A stretch of 64,000 nt of DNA from NCBI RefSeq assembly GCF_025642155.1, contig NZ_CP106798.1, positions 3,906,001 to 3,970,000 on the forward strand. Reading direction: 5' to 3'. Source of the DNA: Streptomyces sp. HUAS 15-9 (GTDB taxonomy: Bacteria; Actinomycetota; Actinomycetes; Streptomycetales; Streptomycetaceae). The notes under the pieces are model-generated. The model was not told the origin of the DNA. It ran no database searches and saw only the letters and a list, made by a program, of their open reading frames with translations. Shown here one piece after another: positions 25,251 to 33,397 of this stretch (positions are counted from its first letter, which is position 1; each line of letters begins with the position of its first letter). The position numbers and the translations under genes were made by a program.

Positions 25251-26041
25251 TCCGTGTCCCCCTTCGGGGGACGTCCATCGCCGGGCGGGCCCGCGAAGGC
25301 CTGGGCGATGTCGAGCCAGCGGTCGGCGTCCGGCCCTTCGGCACGTACGGCGAGGTCGGCGCGGTGGGCACGCTGGGTGACCAGGAGACAGAAGTCGAGG
25401 GCGGCCGCGGTGACACGCTGGGAGGCGTCTTCAGGGCCGTAGGTCCACGTATCCCCGGAGGGACCGAGGATCTCCACGCGAAATTCCTCGGCAGGTGCGG
25501 GCAACCCATGAGCCCCGAAGGCGAAGTCCCGGGCGCGCACACCGATGCGGACCACATGCTTCAGCCGGTCGGTGGGTGCGGGGACCACACCCAGGGTGTC
25601 GGCGACGTCCTGGCCGTGGGCCCAGGTCTCCATGAGCCGGCCGGTGGCCATGGAGGCGGCGGACATGGGTGGCCCGTACCAGGGGAAGCGGGCGCCGGGC
25701 CGGGACTCGCGCAGGGCCCGGTCGAGCGCGGCGCGCCCCTCACGCCAGGTCGACAGCAGCACCGGGGGCGGAAGTTGGGCGCCGGTCTCGGCCCCCTCGT
25801 CCACGAAGGTCTCAGGCGCCGCGAGGGCCTTCTCGACCAGGCCGCGGAAGGCATCGGCGTCCGTGACGGCGAGGAGGGCGGAGCGGTCGGTCCAGGCGAG
25901 GTGGGCGATCTGGTGGGCGACGGTCCATTTGGGCGCGGGGGTCGGGAGGGCCCACTGTTCCGGGCGCAACTCGGCCACGAGCCGGTCGAGTTCTTCGCTT
26001 TCGTCACGCAGATCGTCGAACACGGGCGTCGGATCGGACAT
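25247..26041 (-). CDS. TIGR03084-family DinB-like putative metal-binding protein
   Basis: 264 residues from ATG 26041 (MSDPTPVFDDLRDESEELD). A DinB/maleylpyruvate isomerase-type four-helix N-domain with metal-ligand candidates in WTVAHQIAHLAWTDRSAL and RLMETWAHGQDVADTL, then a C-terminal MDMPI-like domain (FRVEILGPSGDTWTYGPEDASQRVTAAALDFCLLVTQR). Function unknown. It is the first gene of the acyl-CoA operon and overlaps the AtuA-like gene by four bases, so it likely belongs to the same pathway. Confidence 0.85.
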   Translation of the reverse strand: MSDPTPVFDDLRDESEELDRLVAELRPEQWALPTPAPKWTVAHQIAHLAWTDRSALLAVTDADAFRGLVEKALAAPETFVDEGAETGAQLPPPVLLSTWREGRAALDRALRESRPGARFPWYGPPMSAASMATGRLMETWAHGQDVADTLGVVPAPTDRLKHVVRIGVRARDFAFGAHGLPAPAEEFRVEILGPSGDTWTYGPEDASQRVTAAALDFCLLVTQRAHRADLAVRAEGPDADRWLDIAQAFAGPPGDGRPPKGDTE

Positions 26042-26069
26042 GGGGGGAGCATGGCAGCGCCACCAGAAA

Positions 26070-26139
26070 CAATCAAGCGTGCTTGCATGAATTTCTTTTT
26101 CCACAACCCGTCACTTGATTGCACCTACCTAGCTACTCT
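26070..26139. promoter_or_regulatory. Divergent promoter region with inverted repeat
   Basis: CAATCAAG (26070-26077) and CTTGATTG (26114-26121) form an exact 8-bp inverted repeat separated by 36 bases, in an unusually AT-rich gap between the acyl-CoA operon and the XRE regulator. TACTCT at 26134-26139 is a possible -10 for the regulator. The repeat could be its auto-operator. Confidence 0.45.
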
Positions 26140-26167
26140 CGGTGACTGGAGATTGGAGGTGGTTGCC

Positions 26168-27013
26168 ATGCGAAGCCGCGAACTCGACCCAAGTGCGTCG
26201 CCGCTGGACTACTACGGGTATGAACTTCGGCGAGCTCGGGAGGCAGCGGGGCTGACGCTGGCGCAACTGGGGTCGATCGTCTTCTGCACGGGGTCACTGA
26301 TCGGGCAGATCGAGACGGCGGCGAAGGTTCCGCAGCGGGACTTTTCCGAGAGGTTGGATGCGGCTCTGGGGACGGATGGACTGTTCTCACGGTTGGTGGG
26401 GCTGGTTTTGCGGAGCCAGTTGCCTAGTTGGTTTCAGCCTTATGCGGAGATGGAGGCGAACGCAACGAACATCTCCACGTACCAGGCGCAGGTGGTGTAC
26501 GGGCTTCTCCAGACTCCCGCGTATGCACGAGCGGTACTGGACGCGGGGTTGGCGGAGAGACTGGACGAGCAGGTGGTGGCGCGGTTGGAGCGGCAGCGGA
26601 TCCTTGCCCGGGAGCAGCCGCCGCTGGTGTGGGTGGTGTTGGACGAGGTCGTGCTGCACAGGCCGTTCGGCGGCCAGGAGGTAATGCGGGAGCAACTCGC
26701 GCACCTATTGTCGTTCCAGAACCGACGCGAGGTGCGCGTGCAGGTGCTGCCGCTGGGGGTAGGCCAACACCCCGCCACGGCAGGAGGGTTCACGGTGATG
26801 CGCTTCGACGACCATGCCGACATCACGTACTCCGAGAACTACGACTCCGGTTTCGTGACCGCCAATTCGAGCATCGTCAAGGACTGTTCGCATCGTTACG
26901 ATCATCTTCAGGCCGCTGCCCTCTCCATCGAGGACTCGGCCAAGCTGATCGCCCGTGTCCGGGAGGAACGCTATGCAGAACAGCCGCAACCTACTGAAGG
27001 CCCAGTGGCATAA
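26168..27013 (+). CDS. XRE-family regulator with DUF5753 effector domain
   Basis: 281 residues from ATG 26168, with GGAGGT seven bases upstream. N-terminal Cro/CI-type helix-turn-helix at about 15-60 (YELRRAREAAGLTLAQLGSIV, then TGSLIGQIETAAKVP), followed by the DUF5753 domain (ANATNISTYQAQVVYGLLQTPAYARAVL, later VLDEVVLHRPFGG and VQVLPLGVGQHPATAGGFTVM). These Streptomyces proteins pair with a DUF397 partner encoded immediately downstream, as here, and resemble the AbaA/BldB-related regulator pairs. G+C is lower than in the neighbours. Confidence 0.92.
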   Translation: MRSRELDPSASPLDYYGYELRRAREAAGLTLAQLGSIVFCTGSLIGQIETAAKVPQRDFSERLDAALGTDGLFSRLVGLVLRSQLPSWFQPYAEMEANATNISTYQAQVVYGLLQTPAYARAVLDAGLAERLDEQVVARLERQRILAREQPPLVWVVLDEVVLHRPFGGQEVMREQLAHLLSFQNRREVRVQVLPLGVGQHPATAGGFTVMRFDDHADITYSENYDSGFVTANSSIVKDCSHRYDHLQAAALSIEDSAKLIARVREERYAEQPQPTEGPVA

Positions 27014-27239
27014 GTCGTCGTACAGCGGAGGGACCGGAGGCGAATGCGTCGAGTGCGCCCCTCTGGGCACCGCCACCTGGCGTAAGTCGTCCTACAGCGG
27101 CGGCACTGGCGGTGATTGCGTCGAGGTCGCCGACCTCACCCCCCACATAGCCGTCCGCGACTCCAAGAACGTCGTCGGCCCTCACGTGACCTTCTCCGGC
27201 ACCGCCTGGGCCAACTTCCTCACGTACGCCGCGAAGTGA
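26973..27239 (+). CDS. DUF397 protein with duplicated N-terminal motif
   Basis: 88 residues from ATG 26973, with GGGAGG six bases upstream, overlapping the end of the XRE gene by 41 bases in another frame. DUF397 proteins carry one WxKSSYS...CVEVA core; here it occurs twice, WHKSSYSGGTGGECVECA and then WRKSSYSGGTGGDCVEVA, before the usual VAVRDSK-like segment (IAVRDSKNVVGP) and the C-terminal WANFL. The first copy is truncated. They are small partners of XRE/DUF5753 regulators. Confidence 0.88.
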   Translation: MQNSRNLLKAQWHKSSYSGGTGGECVECAPLGTATWRKSSYSGGTGGDCVEVADLTPHIAVRDSKNVVGPHVTFSGTAWANFLTYAAK

Positions 27240-27243
27240 CCGT

Positions 27244-27393
27244 GGGGGCCGCCCGCTTCTTTGTCAGTGTCGTGCTTCCACGCCCCGAGTAAAGGGCGCT
27301 CCGCTGTCGCTCCGCGTCGCCTTCGGCGATGGCCCTGCGGGCCACCCTTGACTAGGGGCGTTCCAGCACGGGTTAGAAGCGAGCGGGCGGCCC
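27244..27393 (-). repeat. Palindromic element, copy 1 (inverted)
   Basis: Read on the minus strand it starts GGGCCGCCCGCTCGCTTCT and ends AGAAGCGGGCGGCC, so the ends pair. Inside are CGTGCT-GGA-ACGCCCC and GGGGCGT-GGA-AGCACG (a 6+7-bp stem with a GGA/GGA internal loop), a hairpin TGGCCC-GCA-GGGCCA, and a hairpin TCGCC-GAA-GGCGA. It directly follows the DUF397 stop codon. Confidence 0.8.
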
Positions 27394-27482
27394 GGAAAGA
27401 CGGGTGGCCAGCGGAGTTCGCGGGCAACCGTCGGCTGCGTTCTCGCCCGGGGATCGCGGGCGCAGCCGCGCCTCGCCTGCAC

Positions 27483-27648
27483 GCCGGGTCGGCTTGGCGG
27501 CCCACGGCCGGTGGGCAATACGGCGCGAGAGGCGAGTGGCGGCACGCCGGGTCGGCTTGGCGGCCCACGGCCGGTGGGCAATACGGCGCGAGAGGCGAGT
27601 GGCGGCACGCCGGGTCGGCTTGGCGGCCCACGGCCGGTGGGCAATACG
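27483..27648. repeat. 63-bp tandem repeat, 2.6 identical copies
   Basis: Units start at 27483, 27546 and 27609 (the last partial, to 27648) with the motif GCCGGGTCGGCTTGGCGGCC at each start and no visible base differences. The identity implies recent amplification or conversion. Degenerate relatives of the unit accompany the other two palindromic elements (about 28020-28242 and 28540-28750). Confidence 0.9.
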
Positions 27649-28242
27649 ACGGCAGCGGGGCCGGGGTGGGATCCCGATGGGACCTGGCAGCCTGGCGGAC
27701 TGCAGTCGCAGGACGGAGAGGGGAGCACAGGTGGGGCACGCGGACGCGGGCGTCCCTGCAGCCCATGCCGGGGTTCCCCTGGCCAATTCCTTCTAATCAC
27801 TCACTCCTGCGTGACCGGAGTGGCCGATGTGACAAGCGAGGCATTGCTTCCTGCCATCCAGTGGGCAATTGGACGATCTGGGACACCGCAGCACCTCACC
27901 ACCAGCCTGTTCTCACCCAGTCACTGACCCAAACCGACCAATCACCGCCCAGAGCCCCTTCCACGCCCCGCCTCAAGGCCCTGCCCCCAACGACCGACCT
28001 CAAGCCGCCGAACCCGGCCCGGCGTGCCACCACCCGGCCGATGCGCACCCTGTCCCACCGGCGGCAGGCCGCCACTCCGACCCGGCGTGCCGCCACCCAG
28101 CTTCCGCGCTCCACCGCCCACCGGCCGCAAGCCGCTTAGCTCACCCGGCGTGCAGGCGAGGCGCGAGCGCGCCCCCTCCACCCCGGATACGACCGCAGCC
28201 GACCCGAGGGCCCGACCCACCCAAGCCGGCCACTTTCCCGGG

Positions 28243-28384
28243 CTGCCCGCTCGCTTCTCACCCGTGCTGGAACGCCCCTAGTCAAGGGTGCCCCGCAGGG
28301 GCATCGCCGAAGGCGACGCGACCGAAGGGAGCGCCCTTTACTCGGGGCGTGGAAGCACGACACTGACCAAGAAGCGGGCGGCCC
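28243..28384 (+). repeat. Palindromic element, copy 2
   Basis: Same order of segments as copies 1 and 3: CGTGCT-GGA-ACGCCCC ... GGGGCGT-GGA-AGCACG, then GAAGCGGGCGGCC. Here the inner hairpin is TGCCCC-GCA-GGGGCA, where copy 1 has TGGCCC-GCA-GGGCCA: both sides of one base pair have changed, so the stem is kept. The segment after GGCGACGCG is shorter and different (ACCGAAGGGAGCG). Confidence 0.8.
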
Positions 28385-28750
28385 CACAGCCACTTACAAA
28401 CTCCGCCCACACCCATTCCCCCAAGTCCCGCTTCCCCACCCCCCACTTGTCAGAGAACGCCGCCACGAGCAACAGCCCACACCCACCCTCATCCGCCTCG
28501 TCCATGACCCTCGGCACACCGAGTCCGCCTGGCATACCGCCCACCCGGCCGACGCATGCCCGGCCGTCCACCGGCCGCAAGCCCACCCGGCGTGCCACCA
28601 CCCAGCCTCCGCGCTCCACCGCCCACCGGCCGCAAGCCGCTAAACCCACCCGGCGTGCTGGCGAGGCGCAACCGCGCACCCCCTCCACCCCGGACACGAA
28701 CGCAGCCCACCCAAGGGCCCGGCCCACCCAAGCCGGCCACTTTCCCCCGG

Positions 28751-28895
28751 CTGCCCGCTCGCTTCTCACCCGTGCTGGAACGCCCCTAGTCACGGGTGGC
28801 ACGCAGGGCCATCGCCGAAGGCGACGCGTAGCGACAGCGGAGCGCCCTTTACTCGGGGCGTGGAAGCACGACACTGACAAAGAAGCGGGCGGCCC
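28751..28895 (+). repeat. Palindromic element, copy 3
   Basis: Long stem CGTGCTGGAACGCCCC (28771-28786) with GGGGCGTGGAAGCACG (28855-28870). Flanking GCCCGC...GCTTCT pairs with AGAAGCGGGC at 28881-28890. The inner hairpin is weakened by one mismatch (TGGCAC-GCA-GGGCCA). It ends 78 bases before the SDR start codon and so would lie in or near that gene's 5' region. Confidence 0.8.
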
Positions 28896-28973
28896 CCTGT
28901 CACACACCCTCGCTCTGATCCGTCAGACCGGTGACGACGCAATCGCGGGACTGGAACCGAGGGAGAGACGGAC

Positions 28974-29744
28974 ATGAGCGAGGCCAAGAAGGTTGCGGTT
29001 GCCGGGGCGACCGGGCGGCTCGGGCGGCATGTGGTGGACGTGCTGACGGAGCGTGGTCACCGGGTGGTGTCGATGTCCCGGGCCACCGGGGTCGACATCG
29101 TGACCGGGGAGGGGCTGGCCGAGGCGTTGGAGGGTGTGGACGTCGTGATCGACGCGGCCAGCACGCCCTCGCCGGACCAGCAGGTGGCGACGGAGTTCTT
29201 CACGGCGGCGGCCCGCAATCTGCACGAGGCCGGGCAGAAGGCCGGGGTCGGCCGGATGGTCGTCGTCTCGATCATCGGGATCGACGAGTCGGTCGCGGGC
29301 TACAACGCGGCCAAGCTGGAGCACGAGCGCGCGGTGCTGGCCGGGCCGGTGCCGGTGCGGGTGTTGCGGGCGGCGCAGTTCCACGAGTTCGTGGAGCAGC
29401 TGACGCAGTGGGGGCGGCAGGGCGACACGGTGTACGTGCCGAAGATGCGGACGCAGTTGGTCGCGGCGCGGGCTGTCGCGGAGGCGCTGGTGGACCTGGC
29501 GGAGGCCGACGAGGCGCCGGGGGCGCGGGCACCGTTCCCGGAGGTGGCCGGGCCGCGCGAGGAAAGCCTGGAGGATGCTGCCCGACTGCTGATGTCCCAC
29601 CGGGACCCGTCGGCGAAGGTGGTGGCCGTGAGCGACCCGGCCAACCCGGAGCGGGACCTGTTCGAGAGCGGAGGGCTCCTGCCGGGAGCGGGGGCACGGC
29701 TGGCGGGGCCTACGTTCGAAGAGTGGGTCGGGGCTGGCTTCTGA
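28974..29744 (+). CDS. NAD(P)-binding SDR/NmrA-like protein
   Basis: 256 residues from ATG 28974, with a GGGAGAG ribosome site about nine bases upstream. Atypical short-chain dehydrogenase: the dinucleotide loop is VAVAGATGRLGRHVV at residues 8-22, then VDVVIDAAS and MVVVSIIGID. The Tyr-x-x-x-Lys pair is present as YNAAK in a sequence close to complex-I-type/NmrA family members (KLEHERAVLAGPVPVRVLRAAQFHEF). Probably an NADPH-sensing or quinone-reducing protein; substrate unknown. It follows the palindromic repeat region. Confidence 0.88.
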   Translation: MSEAKKVAVAGATGRLGRHVVDVLTERGHRVVSMSRATGVDIVTGEGLAEALEGVDVVIDAASTPSPDQQVATEFFTAAARNLHEAGQKAGVGRMVVVSIIGIDESVAGYNAAKLEHERAVLAGPVPVRVLRAAQFHEFVEQLTQWGRQGDTVYVPKMRTQLVAARAVAEALVDLAEADEAPGARAPFPEVAGPREESLEDAARLLMSHRDPSAKVVAVSDPANPERDLFESGGLLPGAGARLAGPTFEEWVGAGF

Positions 29745-29767
29745 GGCGGAGACCTCAGAGCGGAGCG

Positions 29768-29812
29768 CACCGGCAGCCGGTGGCGTCACGAGTGGCACTC
29801 CGGCTGCCGGTG
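29768..29812. terminator. Bidirectional terminator after the SDR gene
   Basis: CACCGGCAGCCGG (29768-29780) and CCGGCTGCCGGTG (29800-29812) form a perfect 13-bp stem with a 19-base loop, between the converging SDR and DUF6247 genes. Confidence 0.85.
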
Positions 29813-29845
29813 TCTCCTCGTCCGGGGTGTGTTCCGGGTGCCGGG

Positions 29846-30184
29846 TCACTCCGCGCGCACCATCTCGGCGACGGCACGGTAGATGCCGCTGACGGTTGTC
29901 AGATGCTCGCGTGCCTCGTCCGGCGTGGTGGCGATGTGGGCGAGGTGTTCGGCTCGGTGGTACGCCTCCGCCGTCTCCGGTTGACGCTCGATCTCGATCA
30001 GAGCCGCCCAGTGATTCAGACAGGCGTGGACGGGCTTGAGCGAGCCATATTCCAACGCCTCGGCCAAGGCCTGGTCCTTGGCGAGGTCGTAAGCGGCCAG
30101 AAGATGCGGCGCGACCACGGCACAGGCGGCGCGCAGGGCAGCAGGGGTGCGGTCCGGGCGCGGAATCCGGGGTTCAAGGCACAA
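29846..30184 (-). CDS. DUF6247-family protein (start uncertain)
   Basis: About 112 residues. The recognisable part is PRPDRTPAALRAACAVVAPHLLAAYDLAKDQALAEAL followed by a helical region ending AEMVRAE, which I assign to DUF6247, small helical Streptomyces proteins of unknown function often found near toxin-like or XRE genes. No ATG or GTG lies in frame in front of the conserved part; TTG 30184 is the nearest candidate and its ribosome site is poor, so the gene may start elsewhere or be N-terminally damaged by the EamA gene end at 30229. Confidence 0.55.
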   Translation of the reverse strand: MCLEPRIPRPDRTPAALRAACAVVAPHLLAAYDLAKDQALAEALEYGSLKPVHACLNHWAALIEIERQPETAEAYHRAEHLAHIATTPDEAREHLTTVSGIYRAVAEMVRAE

Positions 30185-30228
30185 GCCCGACTCTGGTCCC
30201 CACGCACCCGGCCACGCCGCGCAAGCCC

Positions 30229-31194
30229 TCAGGAAGCCGCCGACGGTGACTTCGCCCTCCCCCGGCCCACCTGTGTCCGTACCGCTCCCATGCTTGCGCC
30301 TATGACCAGGGCGATCGCGGCCGCCTGGGTGGCGGAGAGGGTCTGGTCCAGGATGAGGAAGCCCGCTGTCGCTGCGATGGCCGGTTCCAGGCTCATGAGG
30401 ATGGCGAAGGTGGAGGCGGGCAGGCGGCGCAGGGCGAGGAGTTCGAGGGTGTAGGGGAGGACCGAGGAGAGGACCGCCACCGCCGAGCCCAGGGCCAGCG
30501 TGGTCGGGTTCAGCAGCTTGGTGCCCGATTCGACGATCCCCAGCGGGAGGAACAGCAGCGCCGCCACCGCCATGGCCAGCGCCAGACCGTCGGCCTGGGG
30601 GAAGCGGCGGCCCGTGCGGGCGCTGAAGAGGATGTACGCCGCCCACATCGCGCCCGCCCCTAGAGCGAAGGCGACGCCCACCGGGTCGAGGTTGCTGAAG
30701 CCCCCGCCGCCCAGGAGGAAGACGCCTGCCAGGGCCAGGCCCGCCCAGAGCGCGTTGATCGCGCGGCGGGAGGCGAGGACCGACAGGGCCAGGGGGCCCA
30801 GCACCTCCAGGGTCACGGCTGGGCCGAGCGGGATACGGGCGACGGACTCGTAGAAGAGGCCGTTCATCGCGCCCATGGTGATGCCGAAGACGATCACCGT
30901 GCCCCAGTCGGTGCGCGAGTGGCCGCGCAGCCGGGGGCGGCAGACCAGCATCAGGATCACCGCGGCGGCGAGGAGGCGCAGGGTGACCACCCCGAGCGCG
31001 CCGGCCCGGGGCATCAGCGTCACGGCGAGGGCCCCGCCGAACTGGACCGAGATCCCGCCGGCCAGCACCAGTCCGACCGGCCCGAGGGAGCCGAGGGAGC
31101 CGAAGCGGCGGGGTGCGCCACCAGCGGGCGTGCGCGCGTGGTCCGTCATGGAGGTGGGTGAGGACGACGGGGTGGTGGCGCTTGGGGTGCTCAC
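30229..31194 (-). CDS. EamA/DMT-family transporter
   Basis: 321 residues with about ten hydrophobic helices in two homologous halves of the drug/metabolite transporter fold. Typical segments are GLVLAGGISVQFGGALAVTL, GAMNGLFYESVARIPLGPAVTLEVLGPL, and in the second half SSVLPYTLELLALRRLPASTFAILMSLEPAIAATAGFLIL. This is the RhtA-like subgroup (threonine/homoserine exporter type). It is preceded by a promoter with an inverted repeat at 31243-31283. Confidence 0.9.
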   Translation of the reverse strand: MSTPSATTPSSSPTSMTDHARTPAGGAPRRFGSLGSLGPVGLVLAGGISVQFGGALAVTLMPRAGALGVVTLRLLAAAVILMLVCRPRLRGHSRTDWGTVIVFGITMGAMNGLFYESVARIPLGPAVTLEVLGPLALSVLASRRAINALWAGLALAGVFLLGGGGFSNLDPVGVAFALGAGAMWAAYILFSARTGRRFPQADGLALAMAVAALLFLPLGIVESGTKLLNPTTLALGSAVAVLSSVLPYTLELLALRRLPASTFAILMSLEPAIAATAGFLILDQTLSATQAAAIALVIGASMGAVRTQVGRGRAKSPSAAS

Positions 31195-31242
31195 GGGCGG
31201 TCCTGGGGGCTGGCTCGGGTCAGGGTGTGTTCATCGCGATGT

Positions 31243-31283
31243 ACTACCGAGTCCAGGGTAATAGACTTCGCCAGGAGTGTGAA
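31243..31283 (-). promoter_or_regulatory. EamA promoter with operator-like repeat
   Basis: On the minus strand: -35 TTCACA (31283-31278), 17-base spacer, -10 TACCCT (31260-31255), about 60 bases before the start codon. ACTACC (31243-31248) and GGTAAT (31257-31262) make an imperfect inverted repeat over the -10 region, as expected for a repressor site. Confidence 0.5.
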
Positions 31284-31313
31284 CCGCTTATGCAACTGTC
31301 CTGGATGCTGAGA

Positions 31314-33335
31314 TCAGATGCCGGGCCAGGGGTCCGTGTCACGGAACAGCGGGCGGCCGTCCGGGAGTGTGGTGGGGACCGTTCCCTGTGCCTCGTAGGG
31401 GAGCTGGACCCAGACCGCGGCGGCTGCGTACGGGTCGTATCCCACGTCGTAGGCGTTGCCGTAGCCCTGCCCATGTGCGTACTCCTGCACAGGTGCCGGC
31501 GTCTCCTCCGTGAACAGCGGCAACCGCAGTTCCGCCGTGTCCATCGCCGCGTTGTTCTGTGAGCGGTGCAGGCGGGAGTACGCCCCGCCCCGTGCCAGCA
31601 ATTCCTCGTGCCGGCCCGTCTCCACCACGCGGCCGCGGTCGACGACCAGGATGCGGTCGGCGTCGGGGGCGAGGTTGAGGTCGTGGGTGATCATGATGGT
31701 CGTACGGCCCGTCGTCAGGCGGCGCAAGGGCTTGACCACTCGGCGTGCGGCCATGGCGTCCAGGCCCGTCGTCGGCTCGTCCAGGACCAGGACCGGTGCG
31801 TCGCGCAGGATCGCGCGGGCGATGGCAAGGCGCTGGAGCTGGCCGCCGGACAGGCGGGCCGAGTTGGGGTCTACCCTGGTGTCGTAGCCGTCGGGGAGCC
31901 GGACGATGAAGTCGTGTGCGTCGGCTGCCTTCGCCGCCTCGACGATGGCCTGCTCGCTGGCGCCGGGTCGGCCGCAGGCGATGTTCGCGCGGACCGTGTC
32001 GTGCAGGACGAGGGTCTCCTGCGGGAGCAGGGTGATGTACTCGCGCAGCCGGGCGAGCGGGAAGTCCCGCAGCGGTACGCCGTCCAGGAGGATCTGGCCC
32101 GCGTCGGGGTCGTAGAAGCGCAGGAGGAGTTTCGACACCGTCGACTTGCCCGCGCCGCTCGGGCCGGTGATGATCACCAGCTCGCCCGGGCTGACCGTGA
32201 AGGAGAGGTCCTGCAGGGTCGTTCCGTCGGCGCCGGGGTAGCTGAAGCCGACGTCCCGGAGCTCCACCGTGCCGTCGGGGCGGCCGGTCTCCGTGCCCCG
32301 CCGGGGGTCGGTGACCGACGGCTTCACGTCCAGGATCTCGATGAGCCGTTCCGCGCCCGCCGTGGCCGCCGTGACCGTGAGGCCGAGCTGGGCCAGGCCC
32401 CGGACGGGCGGGTAGAGGTAGCCGAGGAAGGCGGCGAAGGCGAGCAGTTGGCCCAGGGTCATCCGGCCGGTGGAGATCTCCCAGGCGCCGATGCCGATCA
32501 CCGCCAGGACGCAGATCGTCTCTATGACCTGGACGAGTTGTTCGTAGGCCTCGTTGAGGCGGGTGGCGCGGACCGAGGCGCGGAACCAGGCGTTCGCCTC
32601 CTCGCTCAGCCGGCGCCGCTCCGCGTCCCGGCGGTCGTACGCCTGCGTCAGCACGACGTTGCCGAGGGACTCCTCGACGACGGAGGTGATCGCACCGTCG
32701 GCGACCCGGCCCTCGCGCGAGACGTCCTTGATGGAGCCGGAGAAGCGGCGGGCCGCCAGCCAGAACAGCGGGGCGAGGACGAAGGTGGCGGCGGCCAGGT
32801 CCCAGCGCAGCCAGAACGCGGCGGCCGCGTAGAACAGGGCGGAGAAGGCCGCCGAGGCGGCGCCGACGAGACCGGAGACGACCATCGTCTCGATCGCCTC
32901 GACGTCGCTGGTCAGCCGGGAGAGCAGATCGCCCTGCCGGTGGCGCTGGAAGAAGTGCGGGGGCAGTTGTTGCACATGGTCGAAGACATGCTCGCGCAGC
33001 CGCATCACGAAGCGCTCCGTCACCCAGGCGGCAAGGGAGTTGCCCGCGTACGCGACGGCCGCGCCGACCGCGGCGATGCCCAGCCACTTCACGGCCGGAC
33101 TCCAGAACGCGCTGAGCGAGCCCTTCTGCAGGGCGTGGTCGGTGAGGTCGCTGAAGAGCAGGATGGCCTCGGTCTCGGCGAGCGCGGCGAGCACCGTGCA
33201 CAGCCAGACGACCAGCAGCCAGCGGCGCAGTCCTCTGGTCAGCGGCCAGAAGCGGTGAAAGGCGGTACGGGTGGGGATGGTCGGAGTGTCCTCGTATTCG
33301 AGTTCCTCACTCTCGCTCTCGGTATCCTTGCCCAT
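31314..33335 (-). CDS. ABC exporter, fused permease-ATPase, next to a Pro/Lys-rich peptide gene
   Basis: 673 residues from ATG 33335, with GGAGGG eight bases upstream. An acidic N-terminus (~20 residues), a six-helix ABC_membrane domain (about 35-330), and an ATPase domain: Walker A GPSGAGKST 391-399, LSGGQ 495-499, Walker B VLVLDEP 515-521, His551. A Tyr/Gly/Pro-rich tail of roughly 80 residues follows the ATPase domain. There is no C39 peptidase domain. It is a homodimeric-type half-transporter of the MsbA/lipid-peptide group. Immediately upstream lies the Pro/Lys-rich peptide gene on the same strand, separated by a hairpin. Confidence 0.92.
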   Translation of the reverse strand: MGKDTESESEELEYEDTPTIPTRTAFHRFWPLTRGLRRWLLVVWLCTVLAALAETEAILLFSDLTDHALQKGSLSAFWSPAVKWLGIAAVGAAVAYAGNSLAAWVTERFVMRLREHVFDHVQQLPPHFFQRHRQGDLLSRLTSDVEAIETMVVSGLVGAASAAFSALFYAAAAFWLRWDLAAATFVLAPLFWLAARRFSGSIKDVSREGRVADGAITSVVEESLGNVVLTQAYDRRDAERRRLSEEANAWFRASVRATRLNEAYEQLVQVIETICVLAVIGIGAWEISTGRMTLGQLLAFAAFLGYLYPPVRGLAQLGLTVTAATAGAERLIEILDVKPSVTDPRRGTETGRPDGTVELRDVGFSYPGADGTTLQDLSFTVSPGELVIITGPSGAGKSTVSKLLLRFYDPDAGQILLDGVPLRDFPLARLREYITLLPQETLVLHDTVRANIACGRPGASEQAIVEAAKAADAHDFIVRLPDGYDTRVDPNSARLSGGQLQRLAIARAILRDAPVLVLDEPTTGLDAMAARRVVKPLRRLTTGRTTIMITHDLNLAPDADRILVVDRGRVVETGRHEELLARGGAYSRLHRSQNNAAMDTAELRLPLFTEETPAPVQEYAHGQGYGNAYDVGYDPYAAAAVWVQLPYEAQGTVPTTLPDGRPLFRDTDPWPGI

Positions 33336-33397
33336 TTCGCATTCCCTCCGCTTTCCGTCGCCGAGTTCGAGATCGATTGAATTCAGGAATGCACGAA

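Larger units (their letters stand above)
27244..28895. repeat. 1.65-kb gene-free segment bounded by inverted palindromic elements
   Basis: The whole stretch between the DUF397 stop and the SDR gene lacks a credible gene. Its two ends are inverted copies of the same ~145-bp element (27244-27393 minus, 28751-28895 plus), with a third copy inside (28243-28384 plus). Between them are ~60-bp minisatellite-like units (ACCCGGCGTGC and CCCACCGGCCG motifs) and 27649-28019, where I see nothing. No transposase is present. In every frame the apparent proteins are Arg/Pro-rich artefacts of the repeats. Confidence 0.75.

Noticed and set aside
27244..28895. CRISPR array or insertion sequence
   Set aside because: Tandem units have no unique spacers of even size and no cas genes; no transposase or target duplication is visible, so only a repeat element is claimed.
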